Positions 1-7,843 of a stretch of 64,000 nt of DNA are shown here, one piece after another; the first letter of the stretch is position 1, and each line of letters opens with the position of its first letter. The position numbers and the translations under genes are program-made. This DNA is from Uliginosibacterium aquaticum. GTDB taxonomy: Bacteria; Pseudomonadota; Gammaproteobacteria; Burkholderiales; Rhodocyclaceae. Under the pieces are notes generated by a model. The model ran no database searches and was not told the DNA's origin. It saw only the letters and a program-made list of their open reading frames with translations. Where the stretch lies: positions 868,001-932,000 of the forward strand of contig NZ_JABCSC020000001.1 in the NCBI RefSeq assembly GCF_012972705.2. The letters run 5' to 3'.

Positions 1-1
1 C

Positions 2-1552
2 GCTGAGGAAGCCAATCGGGCTCGTGGCGCTTTTTTTGCCGTCATGAGCCACGAGGTGCGCACGCCGCTCAACGGCGTGATGGGCATGACTCAGTTACTG
101 TGTAACGCCCCCTTGAGCCCGGTGCAGGCCGATCACGCGCTGACTGCCCGCAATTGCGCTGAGACCCTCCTGGGCATCATGGACGATATCCTGGACTTCT
201 CCCTGATCGACAGTGGTGCACTGCAGATCAAGCAGCAGCACTTCGCCCTGATTCCCTTGCTTGAGGATGCTGCTGAACCCTTCGCGCTCAAGGCACGCGA
301 CAAAGGCCTTGAGTTCAGCTGGCTCTTCAGCCCGAGCCTGGCGGCCGAGGCACGTGGAGACCCGGTACGGCTGCGCCAGATTCTTGCCCAGCTGCTCTCG
401 AATGCCGTGAAGTTCACGGCGGGTGGCGCTATCACCCTCTCTGCCGCACCGGATGAGCTTGATCCACACAGCCTGCATCTGATCGTGCGCGACACCGGCA
501 TCGGCATCCATCCCGAAGATCAGACGCGGCTCTTCGAGCCCTTCGCCCAGCTCGACCCCTCCTCGACCCGGCGTTTTGGTGGCACGGGCCTCGGGCTCTC
601 TTTGTGCCATCGTTTGCTGGGGCTGATGGGGGGGCGTATCGAGGTCGATAGCCAGCCGGGGCAGGGCGCCAGCTTTCATGTTTACCTGCCCCTCGATCTG
701 GGCCTCGCTCAGCCCTTGGACGCCTTGCCCTGGCCTGGCAATGGCCGGGTCATGCTGGTCAGCCCGGACAGTGGCTTGCGTGTGGGGCTGGAAGCCTGGC
801 TACGGGCATGGGGGGCGACTACCTGCGTGCTGGCGGATGGTCAGGAGGCGCTGGCCGAGCTGGATCGGCTTGCTGCGCTCTCTGCCTTGCCGGACCTGCT
901 GGTTGTCGATAGTGCCGCCATGCCTGGCGGTGAAGCCTTGCTGATCCGCCTCGCGCAGGATGGAAAGTTGCAAGGCTGTGCCTGCATCCGCCTGCTCGCC
1001 CCGGGGGCTTTGCTGGACCTGCCTAGTGGCAGCGGTTATCGCCGTACCACGGTGCTGAGCAAACCGGTACGTGTCGACAGCCTAGCTCGTGTGGTGCGTG
1101 AGCTGTTCACCCCGCCGCTGCCGCTCCCCGTGCCAGTCGAAGCACGCAGTGCGACAGGCGCCTGGCGCATCCTGCTGGTAGAGGACAACATCATCAACCA
1201 GAAGGTGGCCTTGGCCATGCTTGGGCTGTTCGGTCTGCAGGCCGATACCGCCATGAATGGCTGCGAGGCGCTCACCGCGCTGAGCAGGAGTGACTATGAC
1301 CTGGTCTTGATGGACCTGCAGATGCCGGAAATGGATGGGCTGGAAGCTACCCGCCAGATCCGCGACCCTCATTCCAGCGTGCGTCGACATGACCTGCCGG
1401 TAGTGGCACTGACCGCCAATGCCCTCGAAGTGCATCGTGATGAATGCCTTGCCGCAGGCATGAATGATTACCTCAGCAAGCCGCTTGCGCAGGAGTCGTT
1501 GCGCGTGATCCTGCAGCGGTTCCTGCACGGTTTTTCCAGTTCTTCTGCCTGA
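2..1552 (+). CDS. Hybrid sensor histidine kinase/response regulator, 5' end outside window
   Basis: The frame is open from the first bases. The 14 codons before the first ATG (44) read as the helix that normally precedes the H-box (AEEANRARGAFFAVMSHE), so that ATG is internal and the gene starts upstream of the window. In order come the HisKA H-box SHEVRTPLNG, a HATPase domain with RQILAQLLSNAVKF, DTGIGI and GGTGLGLSLC, a degenerate receiver-like segment (about residues 236-352 counted from the ATG at 44) without the phospho-acceptor pattern, and a true C-terminal receiver (about 374-495) with LLVEDN, LMDLQMPEMDG and SKPL. It would autophosphorylate on His and pass phosphate to the receiver Asp. 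The input domain is not visible, so the stimulus is unknown. The next gene is a pectate lyase, but no direct link can be shown. Confidence 0.93.
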   Translation, partial: AEEANRARGAFFAVMSHEVRTPLNGVMGMTQLLCNAPLSPVQADHALTARNCAETLLGIMDDILDFSLIDSGALQIKQQHFALIPLLEDAAEPFALKARDKGLEFSWLFSPSLAAEARGDPVRLRQILAQLLSNAVKFTAGGAITLSAAPDELDPHSLHLIVRDTGIGIHPEDQTRLFEPFAQLDPSSTRRFGGTGLGLSLCHRLLGLMGGRIEVDSQPGQGASFHVYLPLDLGLAQPLDALPWPGNGRVMLVSPDSGLRVGLEAWLRAWGATTCVLADGQEALAELDRLAALSALPDLLVVDSAAMPGGEALLIRLAQDGKLQGCACIRLLAPGALLDLPSGSGYRRTTVLSKPVRVDSLARVVRELFTPPLPLPVPVEARSATGAWRILLVEDNIINQKVALAMLGLFGLQADTAMNGCEALTALSRSDYDLVLMDLQMPEMDGLEATRQIRDPHSSVRRHDLPVVALTANALEVHRDECLAAGMNDYLSKPLAQESLRVILQRFLHGFSSSSA

Positions 1553-1570
1553 TCCACTCTGGGCTATGAT

Positions 1571-1604
1571 CCCCGGCACTCGATAACCCGTTCCGGGGGG
1601 AACA
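1571..1604 (+). promoter_or_regulatory. Stem-loop overlapping the ribosome binding site of the PL10 gene
   Basis: CCCCGG at 1571-1576 can pair with CCGGGG at 1593-1598. The right arm is part of the G-rich tract (1595-1600) that is the only Shine-Dalgarno candidate for the ATG at 1606. Folding would hide the ribosome site. This is a structural observation; regulation is inferred. Confidence 0.35.
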
Positions 1605-1605
1605 C

Positions 1606-2769
1606 ATGACTCGCAAGATGATTCGCAGCGCGCTGCTCGGTGCACTGCTTGGAATGCTTGGTGGCCAGTCCGTGGCGGCTGGCTACACTGCGGTATCGCT
1701 GCAGGGCTTTGACGACGGTATCAAGCACTGGCGCAATCGCTACGGCGACAAGTACGAGAAGTACGCCCCGGAGCAGATCCGGGAGATCGCCAACAATGTC
1801 TTGCTCTACCAGCGTCTCAACGGAGGCTGGATCGAGAACCGCGACCCTACACGGGTACTGAGCTATGCCGAAAAGGCTCAGATCCAGGAAGAGCAGAAGA
1901 TCGAGTCGGCCAGCTTTGATAACCGTAACGTCTATTCACAGATTGAATATCTGGCGGCCGTGTATGGGCAGACGGGGGAGGCGCGTTATCGCGAAGCCCT
2001 GCTGCGTGGTTTGGACTTCACCCTGAACAATCAGCACAAGAAGTGTGGTGGTTGGCCGCACACCGTGCCGGGCGAGCAGTCCTATCACCCCTACATCACC
2101 ATGGCGGACGAGGTGACTTCCGGCGTGCTGCGCACCCTGCGCAAGATCGCCGCTGGCAGCGCGCCCTTTGCCTTTATGCCTGCGGCTACCCGTGCGCGGG
2201 CAGGGGCTGCCGTCAAGCGTGGTGATGCTTGCGTGCTGCAGTTGCAGATCGTGCAGAACGGCCAATTGGCCGGCTGGGCAGGTCAATACCACCCCGATAC
2301 CTTGCTTCCTGCCAATGGCCGCAGCTTCGAGCTGGCCTCCATCGTGTCGCAGGAGAGCATCGAGATGCTGCGTTACCTGATGGGGATCGACAAACCCACG
2401 CCGGCCCAGATCCGCGCAATCGAAGGTGGGGTGAAATGGTTCGAGCGCTCGGCCCTGAAGGGACTGAAGATCGAGACGGTCAAGCTCGATCAGCCGGTCA
2501 AGTACGAGTACCACACCGCGACGACGGACCGTTTGCTGGTCGAGGATCCGGCTGCGCCGCTGTTGTGGGCGCGCTTCTATGACCTGAAGGACAACAGCGT
2601 GGTGCTGGCTAACCGGGATGGCATCCGGGTGGCGAAGTATGCCGACATCCACCACGAGCGACGCACGGGCTATGCCTGGTACGGTCAGTGGCCGGCCAAG
2701 CTGCTCGACAGCGAGTATCCGGCTTGGTGTGCACGCCTGCAGCGAGCCTCGGTGCTGAACCAGAAGTGA
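1606..2769 (+). CDS. pelA: Pectate lyase, polysaccharide lyase family 10
   Basis: A secreted or periplasmic lyase predicted to cleave polygalacturonate by beta-elimination. The 387-aa protein begins with a signal peptide (basic MTRKMIRS, hydrophobic core, about 25 residues). PL10 hallmarks are visible: a YQRLNGGW segment near residue 65, an ASFDNRNVYSQIEYLA block, repeated NNQHKKCGGWPHTVPG-type helix hairpins, and the C-terminal blocks PLLWARFYDL and ERRTGYAWYGQWP that carry family active-site arginine regions. The length fits a single PL10 catalytic module with no binding domain. ATG 1606 was chosen; an in-frame ATG lies at 1618. A PL1 lyase lies about 1 kb downstream on the same strand, which supports a pectin-degradation role. 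Confidence 0.9.
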   Translation: MTRKMIRSALLGALLGMLGGQSVAAGYTAVSLQGFDDGIKHWRNRYGDKYEKYAPEQIREIANNVLLYQRLNGGWIENRDPTRVLSYAEKAQIQEEQKIESASFDNRNVYSQIEYLAAVYGQTGEARYREALLRGLDFTLNNQHKKCGGWPHTVPGEQSYHPYITMADEVTSGVLRTLRKIAAGSAPFAFMPAATRARAGAAVKRGDACVLQLQIVQNGQLAGWAGQYHPDTLLPANGRSFELASIVSQESIEMLRYLMGIDKPTPAQIRAIEGGVKWFERSALKGLKIETVKLDQPVKYEYHTATTDRLLVEDPAAPLLWARFYDLKDNSVVLANRDGIRVAKYADIHHERRTGYAWYGQWPAKLLDSEYPAWCARLQRASVLNQK

Positions 2770-2817
2770 TGCCGCCAGACCTCGGCCGACCTGGGCCGCG
2801 CCTGCCGGTTTGACGAT

Positions 2818-2848
2818 GGGGCCGTGCGCAGGTGCGGCCCCGGTTTCT
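2818..2848 (+). terminator. Rho-independent-type terminator after PL10 gene
   Basis: The 7-bp stem GGGGCCG (2818-2824) pairs with CGGCCCC (2835-2841) and is followed by a short T-rich stretch, GGTTTCTTA. It lies 49 bases after the stop codon. Confidence 0.55.
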
Positions 2849-3665
2849 TATGCCCGCTGAGCCGGCTCAGGCCCGGCGATGCCGGCGAGTAGAGCTAGCT
2901 TGTGCTTGCCGCGGCGCTGCTGCCGGTTGAAGACATCACAAGCATTGCATGGCCCGTCTCGAGCAATGAAGGCTGGCCTGCTCGCTTTGCCATGCATGGC
3001 TGATCGCTGACCCGATCCGGGTTTGCATCACGCCTCGCCGCTTTTCAGATTTTTTCTTGCACTTTGTTTGTGAGCTCAGGGCGGCTTGATTCCGGAGGCT
3101 TGTTTGGCGTGCTCATCGAGCGGTGAGTATCCTTCGCGGGTGCGCATTCCGCTCTGTGTAACGAACCGCCTTGGGGCAGAAACTGGCTGGCGATGGCAGC
3201 GCACGCTTGAATTTGTCGTTGGCGCGCAGCTACGCCTTTGATGCGATGCGTCGGTAAACGCCAAGCTGAACTTTGTCTTACTACTTTAGTTTAGGTCTTG
3301 GGATGTAGGTGATTACCCTTATGTTTCTTAATCTCTATATGTAAATAAATTAAATTTGCTCAGGTTTTGAGCAGTTGAGTCGTGCAATCCCGACGAACGG
3401 TCGAAATGCGGCGGTGGCTGCGAGTCTGAGCGCGCTATGCAAAGATTTTGTGCGCCGCAGCTTGAATCAGATTTGTAGATGGTTCCGCTAACAATTTGTG
3501 CGCTGCCGCGAAATTCTTTTGCTGTTTGCGGGCGATTTCTGCATTTTTGGCAATGAAATGAATTTACTTGGTTAATTGATAACACCTGGATACAAACTAA
3601 CACTTGTAAAAACTACCCAGTTAACGCCCTTTGAATTGTTATTTGAACGGGCCGCGCATTTAATT

Positions 3666-3682
3666 CCGACACCAGTTGTCGG
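3666..3682 (+). promoter_or_regulatory. Inverted repeat upstream of PL1 gene, possible operator
   Basis: CCGACA (3666-3671) and TGTCGG (3677-3682) are perfect inverted arms around 5 bases. They lie in the leader of the PL1 lyase gene, about 84 bases before the ATG. This could be a regulator half-site pair or an mRNA hairpin; no family is assigned. Confidence 0.3.
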
Positions 3683-3711
3683 GGCGTTTCTGACAAGACG
3701 TTTCCGCTCAA

Positions 3712-3734
3712 GAGCAGTCATGGATGAACTGCTC
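3712..3734 (+). promoter_or_regulatory. 5' leader stem-loop of PL1 gene
   Basis: GAGCAGT (3712-3718) and ACTGCTC (3728-3734) are perfect 7-bp arms around a 9-base loop. The structure sits about 20 bases before the Shine-Dalgarno GAGGAGA (about 3754-3760). It may stabilise the mRNA of a highly expressed secreted enzyme; this is inference. Confidence 0.35.
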
Positions 3735-3765
3735 AGGCTGGCACCATTACTCTTGAGGAGACAAA

Positions 3766-5310
3766 ATGAGCTTCAAACTGAAAGCCACCGCGGCAGCCAT
3801 TGCCATGCTCACCGGCAGCGCCTTCGCGGCCTCCACCGGCGGTTTCGCCACCGCGGACGGCAATATCTCGACCGCCCGCAAGTTCACCGTGTCGACCTAC
3901 GCGGAAATCAACACCATCATAGCCAATGCGCGTTACAACGATGCGGGCACCAAGGTGGCCACCGGCGCCTATCCGCTGCACATCGTGTATACCGGCAATG
4001 AAGATGCGCTGATTGCCCAGATCGTCAAGGATTCCACCAAGGATTCTTCCGGCAACTGCCCGGCCCCGCACTGGAGCGATGCTTACCGCTATGTCGAGGT
4101 GAAGAACTACACCGCTGGCGTGACCATCGAAGGCGCCAACGGCTCCTCGGCCAACTTTGGCATCGTGCTCAACGGCGGCACCAGCAACGTCGTGGTCAAG
4201 AACATGAAAATCGGAGCCCTGGGCGGCGCCAGCAACGATGCGGACATGTTCCGCATCGACAGCGCCTCCAATGTGCTGATCGACCACAACGAGATGTTTG
4301 CGGTGAACAACGAATGCAACGGCTCGCCCGACGGCGACCTGACCTTCGAATCGGCCATCGACATCAAGAAGGCCTCGCACAACATCACCGTGTCCTACAA
4401 CTACATCCACGATAGCAAGAAGGTCGGCCTGGATGGCTCTTCCTCCAGCGACATCGATGGCGGCCGCGAGATCACCTATCACCACAACTACTACAAGAAC
4501 GTGAATGCCCGCCTGCCGCTGCAACGCGGTGGCTGGATCCACGTGTACAACAACCTGTACGACGGCATCACCGGTTCGGGCATCAACACCCGTCAGGCCG
4601 GCTACGCGCTGATCGAACGCAACTACTTCCAGAACGCCGTCAACCCGGTGGTCTGCTTCTACGACAGCGGCAGCAACTGCGGTTTCTGGGATCTGCGCAA
4701 CAACAACATCCTGAGCACGGCTGATTTCGCCACTTACAACATCACCTGGACCACCCCGGCCAGTGGCGACAAGAGCGCTTCGGCCTGGACCAACACGGCT
4801 ACCTTCCCGAAGACCTTGACCTACACCTATGAGCCGGTGACGGCCCAGTGCGTGAAGGACAAGCTGGCAAGCTATGCCGGTGTGGGCAAGAACGGTGCTG
4901 TGTTGACGGCTTCCGCCTGTAGCGGCTCCACCAGCTCGACCGCCGCCTCCAGCGCTGCGAGCAGCTCGGCGGCTGCCTCCAGCGCCGCCGCTTCCAGTGC
5001 TGCGGCTTCCAGCACGGCTGCTTCGTCGGCTGCAGCCTCCAGCGCCGCGGCCTCCAGCGCGGCTGCTTCGTCGAGCGCCAGCACCGCCCCGACCCTGACC
5101 GGCACGGGCGACTATCCGGACGGCTTCTCCAAGTGCGCCGCACTGGGTGAAACCTGCTCGGTTACCAAGGGCACCGGCTGGGTGGCTTTCGGCCGCAAGG
5201 GCAAGTGGGTGACCAAGTATGTCGGCGTGGGCAAGAGTGTCGCTTGTACCGTTGCGGTCTTCGGTGTCGACCCGCTGGGCGATCCGAACAAGTGTTCCTA
5301 CCAGCAGTAA
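3766..5310 (+). CDS. Secreted pectate lyase, family PL1, with Ser/Ala linker and C-terminal accessory domain
   Basis: Calcium-dependent pectate lyase, predicted to be extracellular. The 514 residues comprise a signal peptide (1-21, cleavage after AFA), a parallel beta-helix PL1 domain (about 25-375) with the VLIDH motif and the catalytic RxPxxR motif RLPLQR near residue 249, a low-complexity Ser/Ala linker (about 386-440), and a 70-residue C-terminal domain (about 446-514) with four cysteines and a WVAFGRKGKWVTKYVG core. Such poly-Ser linkers are typical of plant-cell-wall enzymes of aquatic and soil bacteria; the last domain is probably carbohydrate-binding, but I cannot name its family. The start has a good GAGGAGA site. 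It has its own terminator and so is monocistronic. Confidence 0.93.
   Translation: MSFKLKATAAAIAMLTGSAFAASTGGFATADGNISTARKFTVSTYAEINTIIANARYNDAGTKVATGAYPLHIVYTGNEDALIAQIVKDSTKDSSGNCPAPHWSDAYRYVEVKNYTAGVTIEGANGSSANFGIVLNGGTSNVVVKNMKIGALGGASNDADMFRIDSASNVLIDHNEMFAVNNECNGSPDGDLTFESAIDIKKASHNITVSYNYIHDSKKVGLDGSSSSDIDGGREITYHHNYYKNVNARLPLQRGGWIHVYNNLYDGITGSGINTRQAGYALIERNYFQNAVNPVVCFYDSGSNCGFWDLRNNNILSTADFATYNITWTTPASGDKSASAWTNTATFPKTLTYTYEPVTAQCVKDKLASYAGVGKNGAVLTASACSGSTSSTAASSAASSSAAASSAAASSAAASSTAASSAAASSAAASSAAASSSASTAPTLTGTGDYPDGFSKCAALGETCSVTKGTGWVAFGRKGKWVTKYVGVGKSVACTVAVFGVDPLGDPNKCSYQQ
4921..5088 (+). repeat. Low-complexity Ser/Ala-coding repeat
   Basis: Imperfect short repeats of codons for Ser and Ala (GCCTCCAGCGCC-like units) encode the interdomain linker of the PL1 lyase. 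The repeat opens spurious long frames on the opposite strand and is prone to length change. Confidence 0.75.
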
Positions 5311-5333
5311 GCAGAGCACCGCAGGCTGTATGG

Positions 5334-5362
5334 AAAGGCCGGCGCAAGCCGGCTTTTTCTTT
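5334..5362 (+). terminator. Rho-independent terminator after PL1 gene
   Basis: GCCGGC, loop GCAA, GCCGGC, with flanking A and T runs that extend the stem, then TTTTTCTTT. It lies 24 bases after the stop codon. Confidence 0.9.
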
Positions 5363-5493
5363 GTTGTATTTCGTGACTTCAAGCAGAAAGCCCACGATTC
5401 TGGCGTTTTCAGACTTGCATGCCGCACAAGTCATGCACCAGAATCGTTCCGCATTTTGCATAGACCCCCAACCAGAGGTTGCAGCGCCCACTC

Positions 5494-6699
5494 ATGCTCA
5501 TTACCGGAAACCAGCAGCTCATCAAGAATGTGAACCGGATGGCGATCCTGCGCGAAGTGCGCAAACGGCCAGGGGTTTCGCGGACTGACCTGGCCGAGGC
5601 GACCGGACTGACGCGTGCCGCCATCGGGCGCCTTGTCGAGGGCCTGACTGAAGAAGGCTGGCTGGCCGAAGAGCCGAGACTGGCTTCAACGACGCTCGGG
5701 CGCCGGCCGACGCCGCTGGTGTTCGATGCGTTCCGCCTAGTACTGCTGGGGGCGCATATCAATGGCGAGCGCTCGCGGGTGGTCGCCAGCACCCTGGCCG
5801 GCGAGGTTTTTGAACTCAGCGTGCTCAGCACCGAGGGGCTTGCCGGTGAGGCTGTGCTCGATACCCTGGCACGCCAGATCAGTGACATGCAGGCGCGCTT
5901 CCAGATCGCCGGCCGGCGTATCTGCGGGATTGGCGTCGCTGTGCCGGGGCCGGTGGATCCGCTGACGGGGGATCTGCGCTTTTCCGAGTCTACGGGCTGG
6001 AGTCGCTTGCCGGTGCGCGCAGGCCTGCTGGACCGTCTGGCGGCGCAAGGCATGCAGGATGTACCGGTCATCGTGGATCGGGCGGCCAACTGCATCGCCT
6101 TGCAGCATGCCGAGGTCAATCGGCTGGAGCTGTCCGAAGCCTTGCTGTATGTCCATGTGGGGCAGAATGTAGCGGTCTCGGCCATGCTGCATGACCGCCT
6201 GATGCGCGGCCGTCACGGTCTGGCGGGCTATGTGGCGCACCAGACGCTGCAGCTGGAAGGGCCTGCCTGCAGTTGCGGGCGTGCCGGGTGTGTGCAGGCC
6301 ATGCTGACCCTGGAAGCCATGGGGCGGCAACTTGAGCTGCCGCGCAACCTGTCACCCGCTGCGCTACAGAGCGAGTTGCGCAGCGCCGTTCAGGCCGCCG
6401 AGCCGCGTGCGCTGGCGGCCTTGCAGAGCTTGAGCAGGCATCTCGGGGCTTTCATTTACAACTTGTGCCAGACCTATGATCCGGGGCGGGTTTTCGTGGG
6501 GGGCGCGGCCTTCCAGCTTGGCGGTGATCTGATGGCTGGCTTGCGTGCGCGTCTCGATGAGCTGTATGCCGACTCCGGCCTCATTCCCCCGCAGGTGCAG
6601 GTCATGCGGGTGGATGTGCAGACGGCTGCGCAAGGTGCAGCAGCGGCCGTGCTACGCGCCTTGCTGAGTCTGGAAGCGGCGCTGCCCGAACACGTCTGA
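5494..6699 (+). CDS. ROK-family (NagC/XylR-type) transcriptional regulator
   Basis: A probable sugar-responsive repressor of 401 residues. An N-terminal winged helix-turn-helix (about 10-65; SRTDLAEATGLTRAAIGRLV) is followed by a ROK domain. The zinc-binding signature CSCGRAGC lies near residue 255. The sugar-kinase ATP-binding DxGxT element is not evident (GAHINGE instead), as expected for a regulator rather than a kinase. The ATG at 5494 is chosen because the family begins just before a GNQQL-type segment; an in-frame TTG at 5479 sits directly on the AGAGG (5474-5478) and is less likely. It lies downstream of two pectate lyases, so control of pectin-derived sugar use is plausible but unproven. 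Confidence 0.87.
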   Translation: MLITGNQQLIKNVNRMAILREVRKRPGVSRTDLAEATGLTRAAIGRLVEGLTEEGWLAEEPRLASTTLGRRPTPLVFDAFRLVLLGAHINGERSRVVASTLAGEVFELSVLSTEGLAGEAVLDTLARQISDMQARFQIAGRRICGIGVAVPGPVDPLTGDLRFSESTGWSRLPVRAGLLDRLAAQGMQDVPVIVDRAANCIALQHAEVNRLELSEALLYVHVGQNVAVSAMLHDRLMRGRHGLAGYVAHQTLQLEGPACSCGRAGCVQAMLTLEAMGRQLELPRNLSPAALQSELRSAVQAAEPRALAALQSLSRHLGAFIYNLCQTYDPGRVFVGGAAFQLGGDLMAGLRARLDELYADSGLIPPQVQVMRVDVQTAAQGAAAAVLRALLSLEAALPEHV

Positions 6700-6709
6700 G
6701 CGTGCTCGT

Positions 6710-7747
6710 TCAGTGCCCGCGCGGAGGCAGAGTAACGATGCGTTCCCAGTAACTGCTGCGCAGGGCGCTGTTTTCCACCGGCTCCAGCCAGATCAGTTTG
6801 CCCGTGTCCGGCATGGCTGGGCGAGGGCTGTCCTTGAGCGTATTGGCGAGACCCTCGCGCAGGGTGAGGCTGGACGACACATCCTTGCTCAGTGTGTGGT
6901 TGATCCAGGCTTCGGCCAGCGCCCGGTTGCCTGCCCGGCGCATGACCGCCCAGCAATCCAGCCAGGCCAGCGCGCCTTCGCTGGGGATCACGTAGCCGAT
7001 GTCCATACCCGCCTTGAGCAGCAACTGGATCTGCTGATCACCGTAATTGGCAAAGACCAGCGCTATCTCCTGCTCGCGGAAGGCCTGTACGACCTCTTCC
7101 GGAGTGGCATAGAACTTCGCCACATTCTCGCGCAAGGTCTTGAGCCGCTTCACTACCTTGCCGAACTGCTCTGGCTGCAGATTGAAGGGGCGATGGTAGC
7201 CGAGCGATAGGGCGGCGAGGCTGAAGTTATGCGTGCTGCCCTCGTAGGCCAGTACCTTGCCCTTGTAGCGTGGATCCCATAGCGCGTCGAGGGAGGTCGG
7301 CGGGATGGTGATCAACTTGCGGTTATAGATCAGCCCCATGGCCGAGTAGGTGTAGGGAATCCCGAACACCTCACCGCTGCGTACCAGCCCCGGAATACTC
7401 TGGGGATGGCGGAAACGGGCCGTTTGCCGCCGGGTATTGGGAATGTTTGCGGTGCGGATCGGGGCGACCAGATCGGCCTCGATATAACGTGCGAGTTCGG
7501 CGGTATTCACTGCGATGAGATCGAAATCGCCGCCGTTTGCGGCATTGGCGAGCGACCACAGTGCGTCATCGCTGGTGACTTCCTGCACCTGTACTTTGAC
7601 TTGATGACGTTGCTCGAAGGCGCTGATCGCATCCTTACTGACGTAGCCGGGCCAGCTCAGGATACGCAGCAGGTCCTGGCCGGCGGCCGGGGCTGTTGCG
7701 CCAAGATACAGGAGCAGGGCGAGCAGGATGGGGCGAAGGTGCAGCAT
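6710..7747 (-). CDS. Periplasmic extracellular solute-binding protein (PotD/PotF-like)
   Basis: 345 residues with a signal peptide (MLHLRPILLALLLYLG, cleavage near AAG). The mature start LRILSWPGYV matches polyamine-type binding proteins, as do FDLIAVNTAELARY, GIPYTYSAMGLIYNR and LDALWDPRYKGKV. No permease or ATPase gene is adjacent, so it is an orphan. It lies 96 bases downstream of a chemoreceptor gene on the same strand, which suggests it may present a ligand to a receptor instead of a transporter. It is convergent with the ROK regulator with only 10 bases between stop codons. Ligand specificity cannot be told from the sequence. Confidence 0.85.
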   Translation of the reverse strand: MLHLRPILLALLLYLGATAPAAGQDLLRILSWPGYVSKDAISAFEQRHQVKVQVQEVTSDDALWSLANAANGGDFDLIAVNTAELARYIEADLVAPIRTANIPNTRRQTARFRHPQSIPGLVRSGEVFGIPYTYSAMGLIYNRKLITIPPTSLDALWDPRYKGKVLAYEGSTHNFSLAALSLGYHRPFNLQPEQFGKVVKRLKTLRENVAKFYATPEEVVQAFREQEIALVFANYGDQQIQLLLKAGMDIGYVIPSEGALAWLDCWAVMRRAGNRALAEAWINHTLSKDVSSSLTLREGLANTLKDSPRPAMPDTGKLIWLEPVENSALRSSYWERIVTLPPRGH

Positions 7748-7843
7748 GAAGGCGCCTTGTTGCCGAGGGCGATGCCCTGATCATATATCCGCTAGCGTAT
7801 GGGCGAAACCCTGTGGTCCTGCCTGCCGCCGCCTGTAGAGTGC

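Larger units (their letters stand above)
2770..3765 (+). other. Long intergenic region between the two pectate lyase genes
   Basis: There is no convincing gene in these 996 bases. The first part holds a terminator for the PL10 gene. From about 3270 to 3660 the DNA is much richer in A+T than its surroundings. The last 110 bases hold two perfect inverted repeats ahead of the PL1 start. Short open frames here (for example minus strand 3076-3264 and 3328-3603) have no recognisable protein features or ribosome sites. A weak sigma-70-like pair (TTGATA at 3576, AACACT at 3599) is possible. The region most likely holds the PL1 promoter and regulator sites. Confidence 0.6.

Noticed and set aside
3076-3603. 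Two short minus-strand frames in the pectate lyase intergenic region
   Set aside because: No ribosome sites, composition unlike coding DNA of this window and no recognisable motif.
3733-5427. 564-codon minus-strand frame opposite the PL1 lyase
   Set aside because: It results from the Ser/Ala repeats and GC-rich codons; its translation is Ala/Gly/Arg low complexity and the plus-strand lyase has a signal peptide, catalytic motifs and terminator.
5409-6330. Minus-strand frames of 258 and 197 codons opposite the ROK regulator
   Set aside because: Shadows of the ROK gene, which has an HTH and a complete zinc signature.
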